From: Balneolaceae bacterium
Lineage (GTDB): Bacteria; Bacteroidota; Rhodothermia; Balneolales; Balneolaceae
Length of the DNA stretch: 7,253 nt
NCBI GenBank assembly: GCA_003555185.1
Contig: PWFZ01000271.1
Span: forward strand, 1-7,253
Direction of reading: 5' to 3'
The notes beneath the pieces are model-generated. The model was not told the origin of the DNA. It saw only the letters and a list, made by a program, of their open reading frames with translations, and made no database searches. The position numbers and the translations under genes are program-made. Shown one piece after another: positions 1-5,681 of the stretch. Position 1 is the first letter of the stretch. Every line of letters begins with the position of its first letter.

Positions 1-152
1 AGAGCGATTAGTACAGGCCACATCCACTCTTCACCTTCATTAAATTTTTCTACTAACACATTAAAAAAGCCAGCATCAGTGCCTGCCTGTAGGATAAAAT
101 ATCCGAATTCTGCTCCCATTTGTAGAACTGACTGAGCTATAAATGAAGTCAT
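1..152 (-). CDS. MotA/TolQ/ExbB proton channel family protein, N-terminal 50 codons only
   Basis: This is the beginning of a gene that leaves the window on the left; 50 codons are visible. The protein starts MTSFIAQSVLQMGAEFGYF, then reads LQAGTDAGFFNVLVEKFNEG and EEWMWPVLIAL. The 'AGTDAGFF..LVEKFNEG..WMWPVLIAL' pattern resembles the N-terminus of ExbB/TolQ-type inner-membrane proteins of Bacteroidota and relatives, where the W-M-W-P-V-L stretch enters the first transmembrane helix. Such proteins form the proton channel that, with ExbD/TolR and TonB/TolA, powers outer-membrane transport. The start is supported by a GGAG ribosome binding site 7 bases upstream and a good promoter at 201-229. 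The catalytic and channel regions are outside the window, so the assignment rests on the N-terminus alone and ExbB, TolQ and MotA cannot be told apart. An ExbD-like gene downstream would support it. Confidence 0.6.
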   Translation of the reverse strand, partial: MTSFIAQSVLQMGAEFGYFILQAGTDAGFFNVLVEKFNEGEEWMWPVLIA

Positions 153-159
153 AAGGTTA

Positions 160-163
160 CTCC
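160..163 (-). promoter_or_regulatory. Ribosome binding site of the ExbB-like gene
   Basis: On the minus strand the bases before the ATG at 152 read GGAGTAACCTT, giving a GGAG core with a 7-base spacer. This decides the start codon over the in-frame Met 11 codons later. Confidence 0.6.
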
Positions 164-200
164 GCGTTATGTTTTGGTTATTCGCTTAATTTGAAGCAAA

Positions 201-229
201 ATGATAGATCATTTAAAAGTAAATGTCAA
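201..229 (-). promoter_or_regulatory. Sigma70-type promoter of the ExbB-like gene
   Basis: The minus strand carries a perfect -35 hexamer TTGACA (224-229), a 17-base spacer, and a -10 hexamer TATCAT (201-206), which is 5 of 6 to TATAAT. Transcription would start near 194, leaving an untranslated leader of about 42 bases before the ATG at 152. The hexamers and spacing are seen directly; activity is inferred. Confidence 0.6.
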
Positions 230-338
230 AGCAGTGAAAATGATTTAACACTACTTAAACTTCTAAAGGATCTATGTTTTACTAATTTATAAATTATTTA
301 ACCTGAATATATTAGATGAGAGCCTTAACTACCAAACG

Positions 339-355
339 TAATATTTGAAATATTA
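339..355. repeat. 17-base perfect odd palindrome, possible operator
   Basis: The bases read TAATATTTGAAATATTA: two 8-base arms around a central G. A run of 8 T follows on the plus strand (357-364), so it could also be read as a weak AT-only terminator, but such a stem would be unstable. It lies about 110 bases upstream of the -35 box of the ExbB-like gene. A protein binding site is one reading; chance in AT-rich DNA is another. Confidence 0.35.
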
Positions 356-529
356 ATTTTTTTTGGCAGAGCATTAATTTCAGCTGTTTTTTTCATCTTA
401 AACATTCTCTTAAAAGATTTATAGGTACCAGATAGATTACTTTAATCATTATATGAACGCACTAACCTTTGTATTGGTACCCTAAAGGCAGATTTTGTTT
501 TCTTTAAATTCAAAATGACACCTCATTAG

Positions 530-540
530 ATGTGACACAT
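530..540. repeat. Short odd palindrome ATGTGACACAT
   Basis: Two 5-base arms sit around a central A. It lies one base from the larger palindrome at 542-565, and a further TGACAC copy occurs at 516-521. The half-site TGTGA recalls Crp/Fnr-family half-sites, but the spacing does not fit the usual TGTGA-N6-TCACA, so no factor is proposed. Confidence 0.25.
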
Positions 541-541
541 T

Positions 542-565
542 ATCTTATTAATCATTTAATAAGAT
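542..565. repeat. 24-base perfect inverted repeat
   Basis: The arms are ATCTTATTAA (542-551) and TTAATAAGAT (556-565), exact reverse complements separated by TCAT. No T-run follows on either strand, so it does not look like an intrinsic terminator. As DNA it could bind a dimeric regulator; as RNA it would be a short AT-rich hairpin. It lies over 300 bases upstream of the only promoter identified nearby. Confidence 0.45.
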
Positions 566-993
566 CATTCATAAATCATTTACGGCTAATCGATTGACCA
601 TTATCATTTACTTTTTCACAATGATTACGTCTTAACCGGACAAATATTGAGAGCAACATCTTTAAGAAAGCAGTCTAAATCTGAATTAATTATTACTTTT
701 TATAATTACTTGACGTGTTTAGTCCAACAAATATCTAACCCTGAAAACACTTCATAAACTTACAGTTAACCTTGTATCGAATTGAGATGTTTATTAAACG
801 AATAATTACTGCAAGAGCCGTCTATACAGCGTGTATTTTATTTACACTTTGATTAAGTGTCAGGGGTTTAACGAAAGGACAGCTAGGTGTAAAGAATTTT
901 TTGACTCCTATACTTAAGAGTGGATTCCATTTAAAGAATACTTATTGATATTATCTCAGGAGCCTGGAAATTAAAAATTAATAATATCCATAT

Positions 994-1024
994 AAAAAAA
1001 GGGATCGCCTAAAAAGACGATCCC
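994..1024 (-). terminator. Rho-independent terminator after rplI
   Basis: In the minus-strand transcript the 5' arm GGGATCGTC pairs with GGCGATCCC (nine pairs, one G-U) around the loop TTTTTA, followed at once by seven T. It begins 47 bases after the rplI stop and closes the rpsF-rpsR-rplI operon. On the plus strand the same stem is followed by TATA and then eight T (1029-1036), so it could stop transcription in both directions. Confidence 0.9.
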
Positions 1025-1071
1025 TATATTTTTTTTCACTCCTATTGCAGGAATTAAGTATGTTTCCTTAG

Positions 1072-1518
1072 TTACTCAGACTTAACTACCCAGACCTTCA
1101 CCTGTGGCTTAAGGTCACCCAAAAGGTCAACAGTGGCTGTATACTCGCCTAAGACTTTGATGTCCTGATCCAGGCTGATTTTTCTTTTATCAATTAGAAT
1201 CTCTCGTTCTTCGAGAGCTTCTGCTATCTGTATATTAGTTACTGTACCGTGAATTTTGTCATCTTCACCTACAGTTACTGGAATAGTAACAGAAGTCGCT
1301 TCAAGCTGTTGTGCTAACTCTTTTGCTTTTTCAACTGTTAATTCAGCGCGTAAAGCAGCTTCTTTCTGCAAGTTTTCGTATTCCTTAATTGCACCCGGGG
1401 TTGCCATTACAGCTTTTCCGTTTGGGATCAGGAAATTACGCCCGTACCCGCCTTTAACATCAACAAGTTCACCGGCCGGCCCTAAATGTTCAACATCTTC
1501 TTTTAAAATAAGCTTCAT
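1072..1518 (-). CDS. rplI: 50S ribosomal protein L9
   Basis: L9 binds 23S rRNA near the base of the L1 stalk and reaches out from the large ribosomal subunit, helping to hold reading frame. The 148-residue length matches the family. The N-terminal RNA-binding domain (about 1-50) shows the L9 signature: G13 and G16, then VDVKGGYGRNFLIPNGKAV with Y25, R27, N28 and LIP. A charged helical linker follows (about 43-78), then the C-terminal domain with GTVTNIQIAEAL, IDKRKISL and IKVLGEY. It is the last gene of the operon, 14 bases after rpsR, with a CAGGG ribosome binding site before the ATG and a strong terminator downstream. The C-terminal histidine usual in the 'V.LH..V' segment is absent here (VDLLGDLKPQV), a minor variation. 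Confidence 0.97.
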   Translation of the reverse strand: MKLILKEDVEHLGPAGELVDVKGGYGRNFLIPNGKAVMATPGAIKEYENLQKEAALRAELTVEKAKELAQQLEATSVTIPVTVGEDDKIHGTVTNIQIAEALEEREILIDKRKISLDQDIKVLGEYTATVDLLGDLKPQVKVWVVKSE

Positions 1519-1532
1519 AGTATTACCCTGAT

Positions 1533-1784
1533 TTATCTAAGATTTTCTGTTACATAAGGAATCAGAGCCATAAAACGAGCTCTTTTCACAGCTGTGGAGA
1601 ACTGGCGCTGGTGCTTTGCACTGTTACCTGTCACACGTCTGGGTAGAATTTTACCCTGATCGTTTACAAATCTTATCAGTGTATCAGTATCTTTGTAATC
1701 GATGTACTCGATACCTGCCTGTGAAAATTTGCACTCTTTGCTTTTTAAATGTCCTTTTTTCGGATGTGATGGATTATTAATCAT
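1533..1784 (-). CDS. rpsR: 30S ribosomal protein S18
   Basis: S18 binds the platform of the small ribosomal subunit as a heterodimer with S6. At 83 residues it has the family length. After a basic N-terminal tail ([20 protein letters not shown]) comes [14 protein letters not shown], the usual S18 entry, followed by the core signature [18 protein letters not shown] and the helix [15 protein letters not shown]. Its start lies 14 bases after the rpsF stop and its stop 14 bases before rplI, so it is co-transcribed with both. No ssb or priB gene stands between rpsF and rpsR, unlike in several other phyla. No clear Shine-Dalgarno precedes the ATG; upstream reads CAGACCATACCATT. Confidence 0.97.
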   Translation of the reverse strand: MINNPSHPKKGHLKSKECKFSQAGIEYIDYKDTDTLIRFVNDQGKILPRRVTGNSAKHQRQFSTAVKRARFMALIPYVTENLR

Positions 1785-1798
1785 AATGGTATGGTCTG

Positions 1799-2182
1799 TT
1801 AATTATCGTCTTCAGTTTTTTCGCCTTCTTCATCATCAAAAATAACCGGCAAGTCACCTTTTTTCTTGAGTTCGTAATGACGTTTCATTTTTGAATCATA
1901 TTTCAACGTAAGATATCTCATGATACCATCATTGATTCGCATATTGCGCTCTACTGGCTCAATGGCAGAATGAGGTGCGTTAAAATAGACATTAACATAA
2001 TATCCTGAGCTTTTTTTGTCGATATCGTAAGCAAGTGGCTTTGTACCCCACTCTTCTACATCAACAATTTCACCATCATTTTTTTCAATCTGGTTATTAA
2101 CAAACTCAACAAGTTCCTTGAACTTGTCATCATCCTGAACGGGATTCAAGATGTACAGCATTTCATAGAATTCTTTTTTCAT
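1799..2182 (-). CDS. rpsF: 30S ribosomal protein S6
   Basis: S6 pairs with S18 on the central domain of 16S rRNA in the small subunit. The 127 residues open with [14 protein letters not shown], the usual first beta strand. The middle holds [20 protein letters not shown] (about 43-62), the family's 'WG.r.LAY.I.k...G.Y' signature, then YVNVYFNAP and [20 protein letters not shown]. The C-terminus beyond about residue 110 is a highly acidic tail ([13 protein letters not shown]), a feature also seen in other bacterial S6 proteins, some of which are glutamylated there. It is first in its operon, with its own promoter at 2256-2286 and a structured leader. The bases just before the ATG (CATATACTG) contain no Shine-Dalgarno, as is common in Bacteroidota. 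Confidence 0.97.
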   Translation of the reverse strand: MKKEFYEMLYILNPVQDDDKFKELVEFVNNQIEKNDGEIVDVEEWGTKPLAYDIDKKSSGYYVNVYFNAPHSAIEPVERNMRINDGIMRYLTLKYDSKMKRHYELKKKGDLPVIFDDEEGEKTEDDN

Positions 2183-2205
2183 CAGTATATGTATTCTTCG
2201 GTTGA

Positions 2206-2247
2206 TTTCCGTTATTGGAAACAGTCATTGTACTTTCCGTCAATGAC
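2206..2247 (-). promoter_or_regulatory. Structured 5' leader of rpsF, possible S6:S18 autoregulatory element
   Basis: The predicted leader can form two adjacent hairpins in the minus-strand transcript. The first pairs GTCATTG with CAATGAC (2241-2247 with 2224-2230) around a 10-base loop containing ACGGAAA. The second pairs TTTCC with GGAAA (2217-2221 with 2206-2210) around AATAAC. ACGGAAA occurs twice, in the first loop and the second stem, and CCG follows closely (ATCAACCGAAG). rpsF leaders in many bacteria carry an RNA motif with a conserved CCG that binds the S6:S18 complex. I could not confirm the fold of that motif here, so the link is inference. Confidence 0.4.
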
Positions 2248-2255
2248 AGAGCCTT

Positions 2256-2286
2256 CAAAGATAGGCAAAGATCAACTTTGATACAA
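2256..2286 (-). promoter_or_regulatory. Bacteroidota-type promoter of rpsF-rpsR-rplI
   Basis: The minus strand has TTG (2284-2286), 20 bases, then TATCTTTG (2256-2263), an exact match to the Bacteroidota -7 box TAnnTTTG with the usual spacing to the -33 TTG. Transcription would start near 2249, just before the leader hairpins, and give a leader of roughly 65 bases. The distal arm of the hairpin at 2272-2304 lies inside this promoter. Confidence 0.6.
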
Positions 2287-2304
2287 TGGCTGTATCAAAG
2301 TTGA
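2272..2304 (-). terminator. Perfect 14-bp hairpin after nuoN, candidate terminator or operator
   Basis: In the minus-strand transcript TCAACTTTGATACA pairs perfectly with TGTATCAAAGTTGA around the loop GCCAT, starting 8 bases after the nuoN stop. The stem is long, but only TCTTTGCC follows rather than a T-run, so termination may be weak or need help. Its position between the nuo genes and the ribosomal operon fits a boundary for the nuo transcript. It overlaps the rpsF promoter, so a DNA-binding role is also possible. Confidence 0.5.
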
Positions 2305-2312
2305 AATTAAAG

Positions 2313-3752
2313 TTAAATTGTATAGTAAGAAGAGATAAGTTCCATCAGGCCGGAAATCGGCAACACGGGCTCTATTCCGTAATAGACAGTCATTACAGCC
2401 AAAAGAATCAGTGTGTACTTAAAAAGAGCTCCGGGAGTTTTAAGTGTATACTCTTTATGTGCATCTTTAAAGTACAGGTAAACCATTACCCTCAAATAAT
2501 AATATGCACTTGCTGCACTTGCCAATACTCCAATAATCGCCAAAGGAATTAATCCCGCATTCACTGCTGCAGCAAACACGTAATATTTTCCTACAAAGCC
2601 TACAAATGGGGGAATACCTACCAATGAAAACAGAAATATGGTTAGAAGAACGCCCATTAATGGAAACTTAAAGCCTAATCCTGCAAAGCTTTCAATCTGT
2701 GTAAAATCGAGTCCTTTATTTCGCTCATAATAGGCGATAACTGTAAAGGCGCCAACATTCATTATGGTGTATGCAAACAGATAATAGAGTACGCCCGCGT
2801 ACCCTTCTGCTGTTCCTGCGGCCAAACCTACCAAAAGGTAGCCGGCGTGGGCAATACTTGAATAAGCAAGCATTCTCTTTACATTATCCTGTGCCAGGGC
2901 AATTAGGTTACCTACCACCATTGTCAAAATTGCAACAACCTGCAATACATTAGTCCAGTCTCCAGCCTCTGTACCGGGTAACATTCTGGTCAAGATGAGC
3001 ACAAATGCAATAAAGGTGGCTGACTTCGCAGCTGTCGCCATAAATGCGGTAAGAGTTGTGGGAGTACCCTGGTAAACATCGGGTGTCCACATATGAAAAG
3101 GAACGGCACCTATTTTGAAAAATATACCAACTAACAGAAGCGCTGATCCTGCAAGAAATAATGGTGAAGCCTCAGCTACAGCAGCAATTTCATCTAAATT
3201 AGTATGGCCTGTTGCTCCATAAATAAGAGCTATTCCATATAGTAGAAACCCTGTAGCAAATGCTCCCAGTAAAAAATATTTTAAAGCAGCTTCAGCTCCT
3301 GTTTTTTCATTTTTAATGAGCCCGGCCATCACATAAAGACAGATTGACATGGTTTCTAAGCCAAGGAAAAATGTAATTAAATCATTTGCTGCAGCAAGAC
3401 CAAGCATCCCCACAACGGATAACAATATCATGGCATAAACTTCACCGGAATGTAAATCTATATCCTGCAAATAATCCTTGGATACAATCACACAAAAGAG
3501 TGATCCCAATAGTATAATCACTGAACCGAATGCAGCCACACCACCGTAAACAATCATTCCGGTAAATGCTGTACCGGTCTCACCAAATAGAGAATTAATG
3601 GCTACGGCAAGGGCGACTAAAAGCCCGCCAATGGATAAGTAATATATTTGATCGGCACCTTTTTTAAATGCCTCAAGCAACAAGGCAGTCAGACCGGCAA
3701 CCGTAACGATAATACCGGGTAAAAAAGCTGATAAGTCGTGCAAGTAGTCCAT
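2313..3752 (-). CDS. nuoN: NADH-quinone oxidoreductase subunit N
   Basis: NuoN is one of three antiporter-like membrane subunits of complex I that move protons across the inner membrane as quinone is reduced. At 479 residues it has the family length and is hydrophobic throughout. Expected charged residues are visible: E133 in GLETMSICLYV (helix 5), K213 in FFKIGAVPFHMWTPDVYQG (helix 7), K243 in AAKSATF (helix 8) and K389 in FVGKYYVF (helix 12, where NuoN has Lys in place of the Glu of NuoM). QDNVKRMLAYSSIAHAGYLL (288-307) is the typical segment after the discontinuous helix. The ATG comes one base after the stop of the PCD gene, so the two are probably translationally coupled; no separate Shine-Dalgarno is seen. 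It is the last nuo gene here, followed by a hairpin. Confidence 0.97.
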   Translation of the reverse strand: MDYLHDLSAFLPGIIVTVAGLTALLLEAFKKGADQIYYLSIGGLLVALAVAINSLFGETGTAFTGMIVYGGVAAFGSVIILLGSLFCVIVSKDYLQDIDLHSGEVYAMILLSVVGMLGLAAANDLITFFLGLETMSICLYVMAGLIKNEKTGAEAALKYFLLGAFATGFLLYGIALIYGATGHTNLDEIAAVAEASPLFLAGSALLLVGIFFKIGAVPFHMWTPDVYQGTPTTLTAFMATAAKSATFIAFVLILTRMLPGTEAGDWTNVLQVVAILTMVVGNLIALAQDNVKRMLAYSSIAHAGYLLVGLAAGTAEGYAGVLYYLFAYTIMNVGAFTVIAYYERNKGLDFTQIESFAGLGFKFPLMGVLLTIFLFSLVGIPPFVGFVGKYYVFAAAVNAGLIPLAIIGVLASAASAYYYLRVMVYLYFKDAHKEYTLKTPGALFKYTLILLAVMTVYYGIEPVLPISGLMELISSYYTI

Positions 3753-3753
3753 T

Positions 3754-4044
3754 CTAATACGTTTTGTAAACTTTGTCGATCGCTTTGGCTAGCGTTATAT
3801 CTTTTTCTGTTACTTTATCATCGGCATCGTGAGTACTCAAACCAATTGAAACTGAATTATAGACGTTGAACAGTTCCGGGTGATGCCCCTCCCCTTCAGC
3901 CTCAAATCCTACGCGAACGATAAATGAGAGAGCTGTTTTAAAATCAGCAAATTCAAATTCTCTGTGGAGCATATCTTCATCGAACGTCCAGTTATCAAGA
4001 TTCTTAAGTTCTACATCAATTTCGTCGGTTGTTAATGGCTTCAT
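3754..4044 (-). CDS. Pterin-4a-carbinolamine dehydratase (4a-hydroxytetrahydrobiopterin dehydratase)
   Basis: The enzyme removes water from 4a-hydroxytetrahydropterin, recycling the pterin cofactor of aromatic amino acid hydroxylases (EC 4.2.1.96; phhB in Pseudomonas). It is cytoplasmic. The 96 residues match the usual small single-domain length. The active-site signature is complete: E-x3-HHP in EGEGHHPELF, a Tyr five residues after the Pro, then nine residues and a His in GLSTHDADD, with a later Asp (EKD). The start at 4044 (MKPLTTDEIDVELKNLDNW) is chosen over an upstream in-frame ATG at 4116. The latter lies inside nuoM and adds a Cys/Arg-rich stretch foreign to the family, whereas AAAGGA stands 9 bases before 4044. 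It begins 5 bases after nuoM and ends one base before nuoN, an unexpected place for a pterin enzyme. Whether the pathway partner is phenylalanine hydroxylase or something else cannot be seen here. Confidence 0.93.
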   Translation of the reverse strand: MKPLTTDEIDVELKNLDNWTFDEDMLHREFEFADFKTALSFIVRVGFEAEGEGHHPELFNVYNSVSIGLSTHDADDKVTEKDITLAKAIDKVYKTY

Positions 4045-4049
4045 AAAAA

Positions 4050-5663
4050 TTAGTCCTTTAAAACAATTTGAGATTCTTCTGCATGATCTGTGAGCCCGTA
4101 AATTTTTGCGGTCCACTCAGGCACATCTGCAGATGAGCTATTCTCCAGTACCGTTATACTTTTGTTTTCAGCTTCCGCAAGGAAGGTTTCAACCCATCCT
4201 TCTGAGTACTGCGTAAAATCAACAGGCCGGATTCCAATCCAGATCATAAAGATAACAAGTGGTATTAACAGACCAATTTCCCGAGCATTTAAATCGATCA
4301 TTTTCTTGTTCTCTTCTTTATCAAGCGGTCCAAACATCACACGCTGATACATCCAGAGCATGTAAACCGCAGCCAGGATCACTCCAAGTGCTGCAATAAC
4401 CGCAAATGTGGTATTACCATACAATTCAGAATTAAATGAACCGAGTAGTATGAAAAATTCACCTATAAACCCGTTTAACCCCGGAAGACCTATAGAAGCC
4501 AGGGTTGTTATCAGGAAAAATACCGCAAGTACAGGAACACTTTTTGCGATTCCACCAAAATCAGAAATCATTCTTGTATGACGACGATCGTAAATCATTC
4601 CTACAATCAAGAAAAGTGCCCCGGTAGATAATCCGTGATTCACCATCTGAATAATTGCACCTTGTACGGCAATTTGGTTGAAGGCAAATATTCCAAGCAC
4701 CACAAAACCAAGGTGACTAACTGATGAGTAGGCAACCAATTTCTTTACATCTTTTTGAACCATGGCCACCAACGCGCCGTAGATAATTCCAATAACAGCA
4801 AGACCTGCCAACCATGGAGCAAACTCCATAAATGCATTAGGGAAAATAGGCATGGTTACACGTAATAATCCATAGGTACCAAGCTTCAACATAATTGCAG
4901 CCAATACTACAGAGCCGGCAGTTGGCGCTTCGGTGTGAGCATATGGCAACCAGGTATGAAATGGAAAGAGAGGCACTTTTATACAGAATGCCAAAGCAAA
5001 AGCCAGAAACATATATGTCTGCTCCACCAATCCAATTGTATACTCAGGACTGGAAATAAATCTCCAATCTGCAGTAAAGTTAAATACACCCGAGGCAGCA
5101 CCTGCGTGGAAACCTAAATAGATTAGCGCTACCAGCATGATTAACGACCCAACGAGGGTGTATATAAAGAATTTTACCGTTGCCTGAATCCGGTCAGCAC
5201 CACCCCAAATTCCTATAAGGAAGTACATTGGGATAAGAGAAAGCTCAAAGAAAACATAAAAGACGATCAAGTCTAACGCTGCAAAAGCACCTAAAGAAGC
5301 TGTCTGCAGGAGTAACAGCATAGAAAAGTATCCTTTCGAACTTTTCTTTACTGACGTCCAGGAAGACAGTATTACAATAGGGCCCATCAGTGTTGTGAGC
5401 ATAAATAAAAGCAAACTAAGACCATCTAATCCCACCAGATACTTTACATCCATTCCTGCAAGAATAGGTGCTCCTTCTGTTACGAATTGTGGAATTGCTG
5501 AATTGGCAATATCAAAATTCAACATTATAGGAATGGAAAGCACGAATGTTAATGATGTAGCCAAAAAGCTCACCCATTTAACGGCTTCATCACTCTTAAC
5601 AAGCAATACCCCTACTATACTTAGCAGCGGAAGATAAATTATAAGATTTAAAAGTAGCTCCAT
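4050..5663 (-). CDS. nuoM: NADH-quinone oxidoreductase subunit M
   Basis: NuoM is the middle antiporter-like proton channel of the complex I membrane arm. The 537 residues carry the family's key charges: E140 in FFELSLIPMYFLIGIWGG (helix 5), K229 in FCIKVPLFPFHTWLPYAHTE (helix 7), K260 in IMLKLGTYGLLR (helix 8), H343 in MVNHGLSTGALFL, and E402 in LNGFIGEFFIL (helix 12). QKDVKKLVAYSSVSHLGFVV (303-322) is the standard helix 9-10 segment. Residues from about 493 to the end form a hydrophilic tail of about 45 residues after the last membrane segment, longer than in E. coli NuoM (509 residues). It starts 18 bases after nuoL and stops 5 bases before the PCD gene. An AAAGG upstream lies too far from the ATG to be a good ribosome binding site. 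Confidence 0.97.
   Translation of the reverse strand: MELLLNLIIYLPLLSIVGVLLVKSDEAVKWVSFLATSLTFVLSIPIMLNFDIANSAIPQFVTEGAPILAGMDVKYLVGLDGLSLLLFMLTTLMGPIVILSSWTSVKKSSKGYFSMLLLLQTASLGAFAALDLIVFYVFFELSLIPMYFLIGIWGGADRIQATVKFFIYTLVGSLIMLVALIYLGFHAGAASGVFNFTADWRFISSPEYTIGLVEQTYMFLAFALAFCIKVPLFPFHTWLPYAHTEAPTAGSVVLAAIMLKLGTYGLLRVTMPIFPNAFMEFAPWLAGLAVIGIIYGALVAMVQKDVKKLVAYSSVSHLGFVVLGIFAFNQIAVQGAIIQMVNHGLSTGALFLIVGMIYDRRHTRMISDFGGIAKSVPVLAVFFLITTLASIGLPGLNGFIGEFFILLGSFNSELYGNTTFAVIAALGVILAAVYMLWMYQRVMFGPLDKEENKKMIDLNAREIGLLIPLVIFMIWIGIRPVDFTQYSEGWVETFLAEAENKSITVLENSSSADVPEWTAKIYGLTDHAEESQIVLKD
4054..4059 (-). promoter_or_regulatory. Ribosome binding site of the PCD gene
   Basis: The minus strand reads AAAGGA with a 9-base spacer to the ATG at 4044. 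It lies within the last codons of nuoM, which suggests coupled translation and decides the start over the longer frame from 4116. Confidence 0.65.
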
Positions 5664-5681
5664 TTTAGATAATTACGGCCT

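Larger units (their letters stand above)
230..993. other. Long AT-rich intergenic region without a recognised gene
   Basis: About 760 bases lie between the rplI terminator and the promoter of the ExbB-like gene. The DNA is visibly more AT-rich than the flanking genes. I found no open frame of convincing length on either strand, no tRNA-like arm and no known RNA family that I can recognise. The longest plus-strand frame I read by eye starts at 788 and has 21 codons (MFIKRIITARAVYTACILFT plus L), with nothing to support it. The region does hold palindromes (339-355, 530-540, 542-565, 844-860) and four copies of ATCATTTA counting one just outside at 208. It is most likely regulatory or decayed DNA. 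Confidence 0.6.

Noticed and set aside
424..481. Two GGTACC sites 52 bases apart
   Set aside because: Six-base palindromes are easily found by chance, and the flanks match for only one more base; no repeat boundary is evident.
704..740. Possible plus-strand promoter starting with TTGACG
   Set aside because: The best -10 at proper spacing (TATCTA or ATCTAA) is poor and no gene follows on the plus strand.
788..853. 21-codon plus-strand frame (MFIKRIITARAVYTACILFT plus L)
   Set aside because: There is no ribosome binding site, no known relative and no promoter; frames this short are expected by chance.
844..860. Hairpin ACACTT / AAGTGT
   Set aside because: It has only six pairs and no T-run on either side, so it does not support a terminator or RNA gene.
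2286..2552. 88-codon plus-strand open frame
   Set aside because: It lies opposite the nuoN C-terminus and begins in the hairpin loop; the translation is Cys-rich with no family resemblance. It is a shadow frame.
4045..4116. Longer form of the PCD protein starting at 4116
   Set aside because: The extra 24 residues (MDRKNLRAHRSC...) lie within nuoM and do not resemble the family, and a good AAAGGA site stands before the ATG at 4044.
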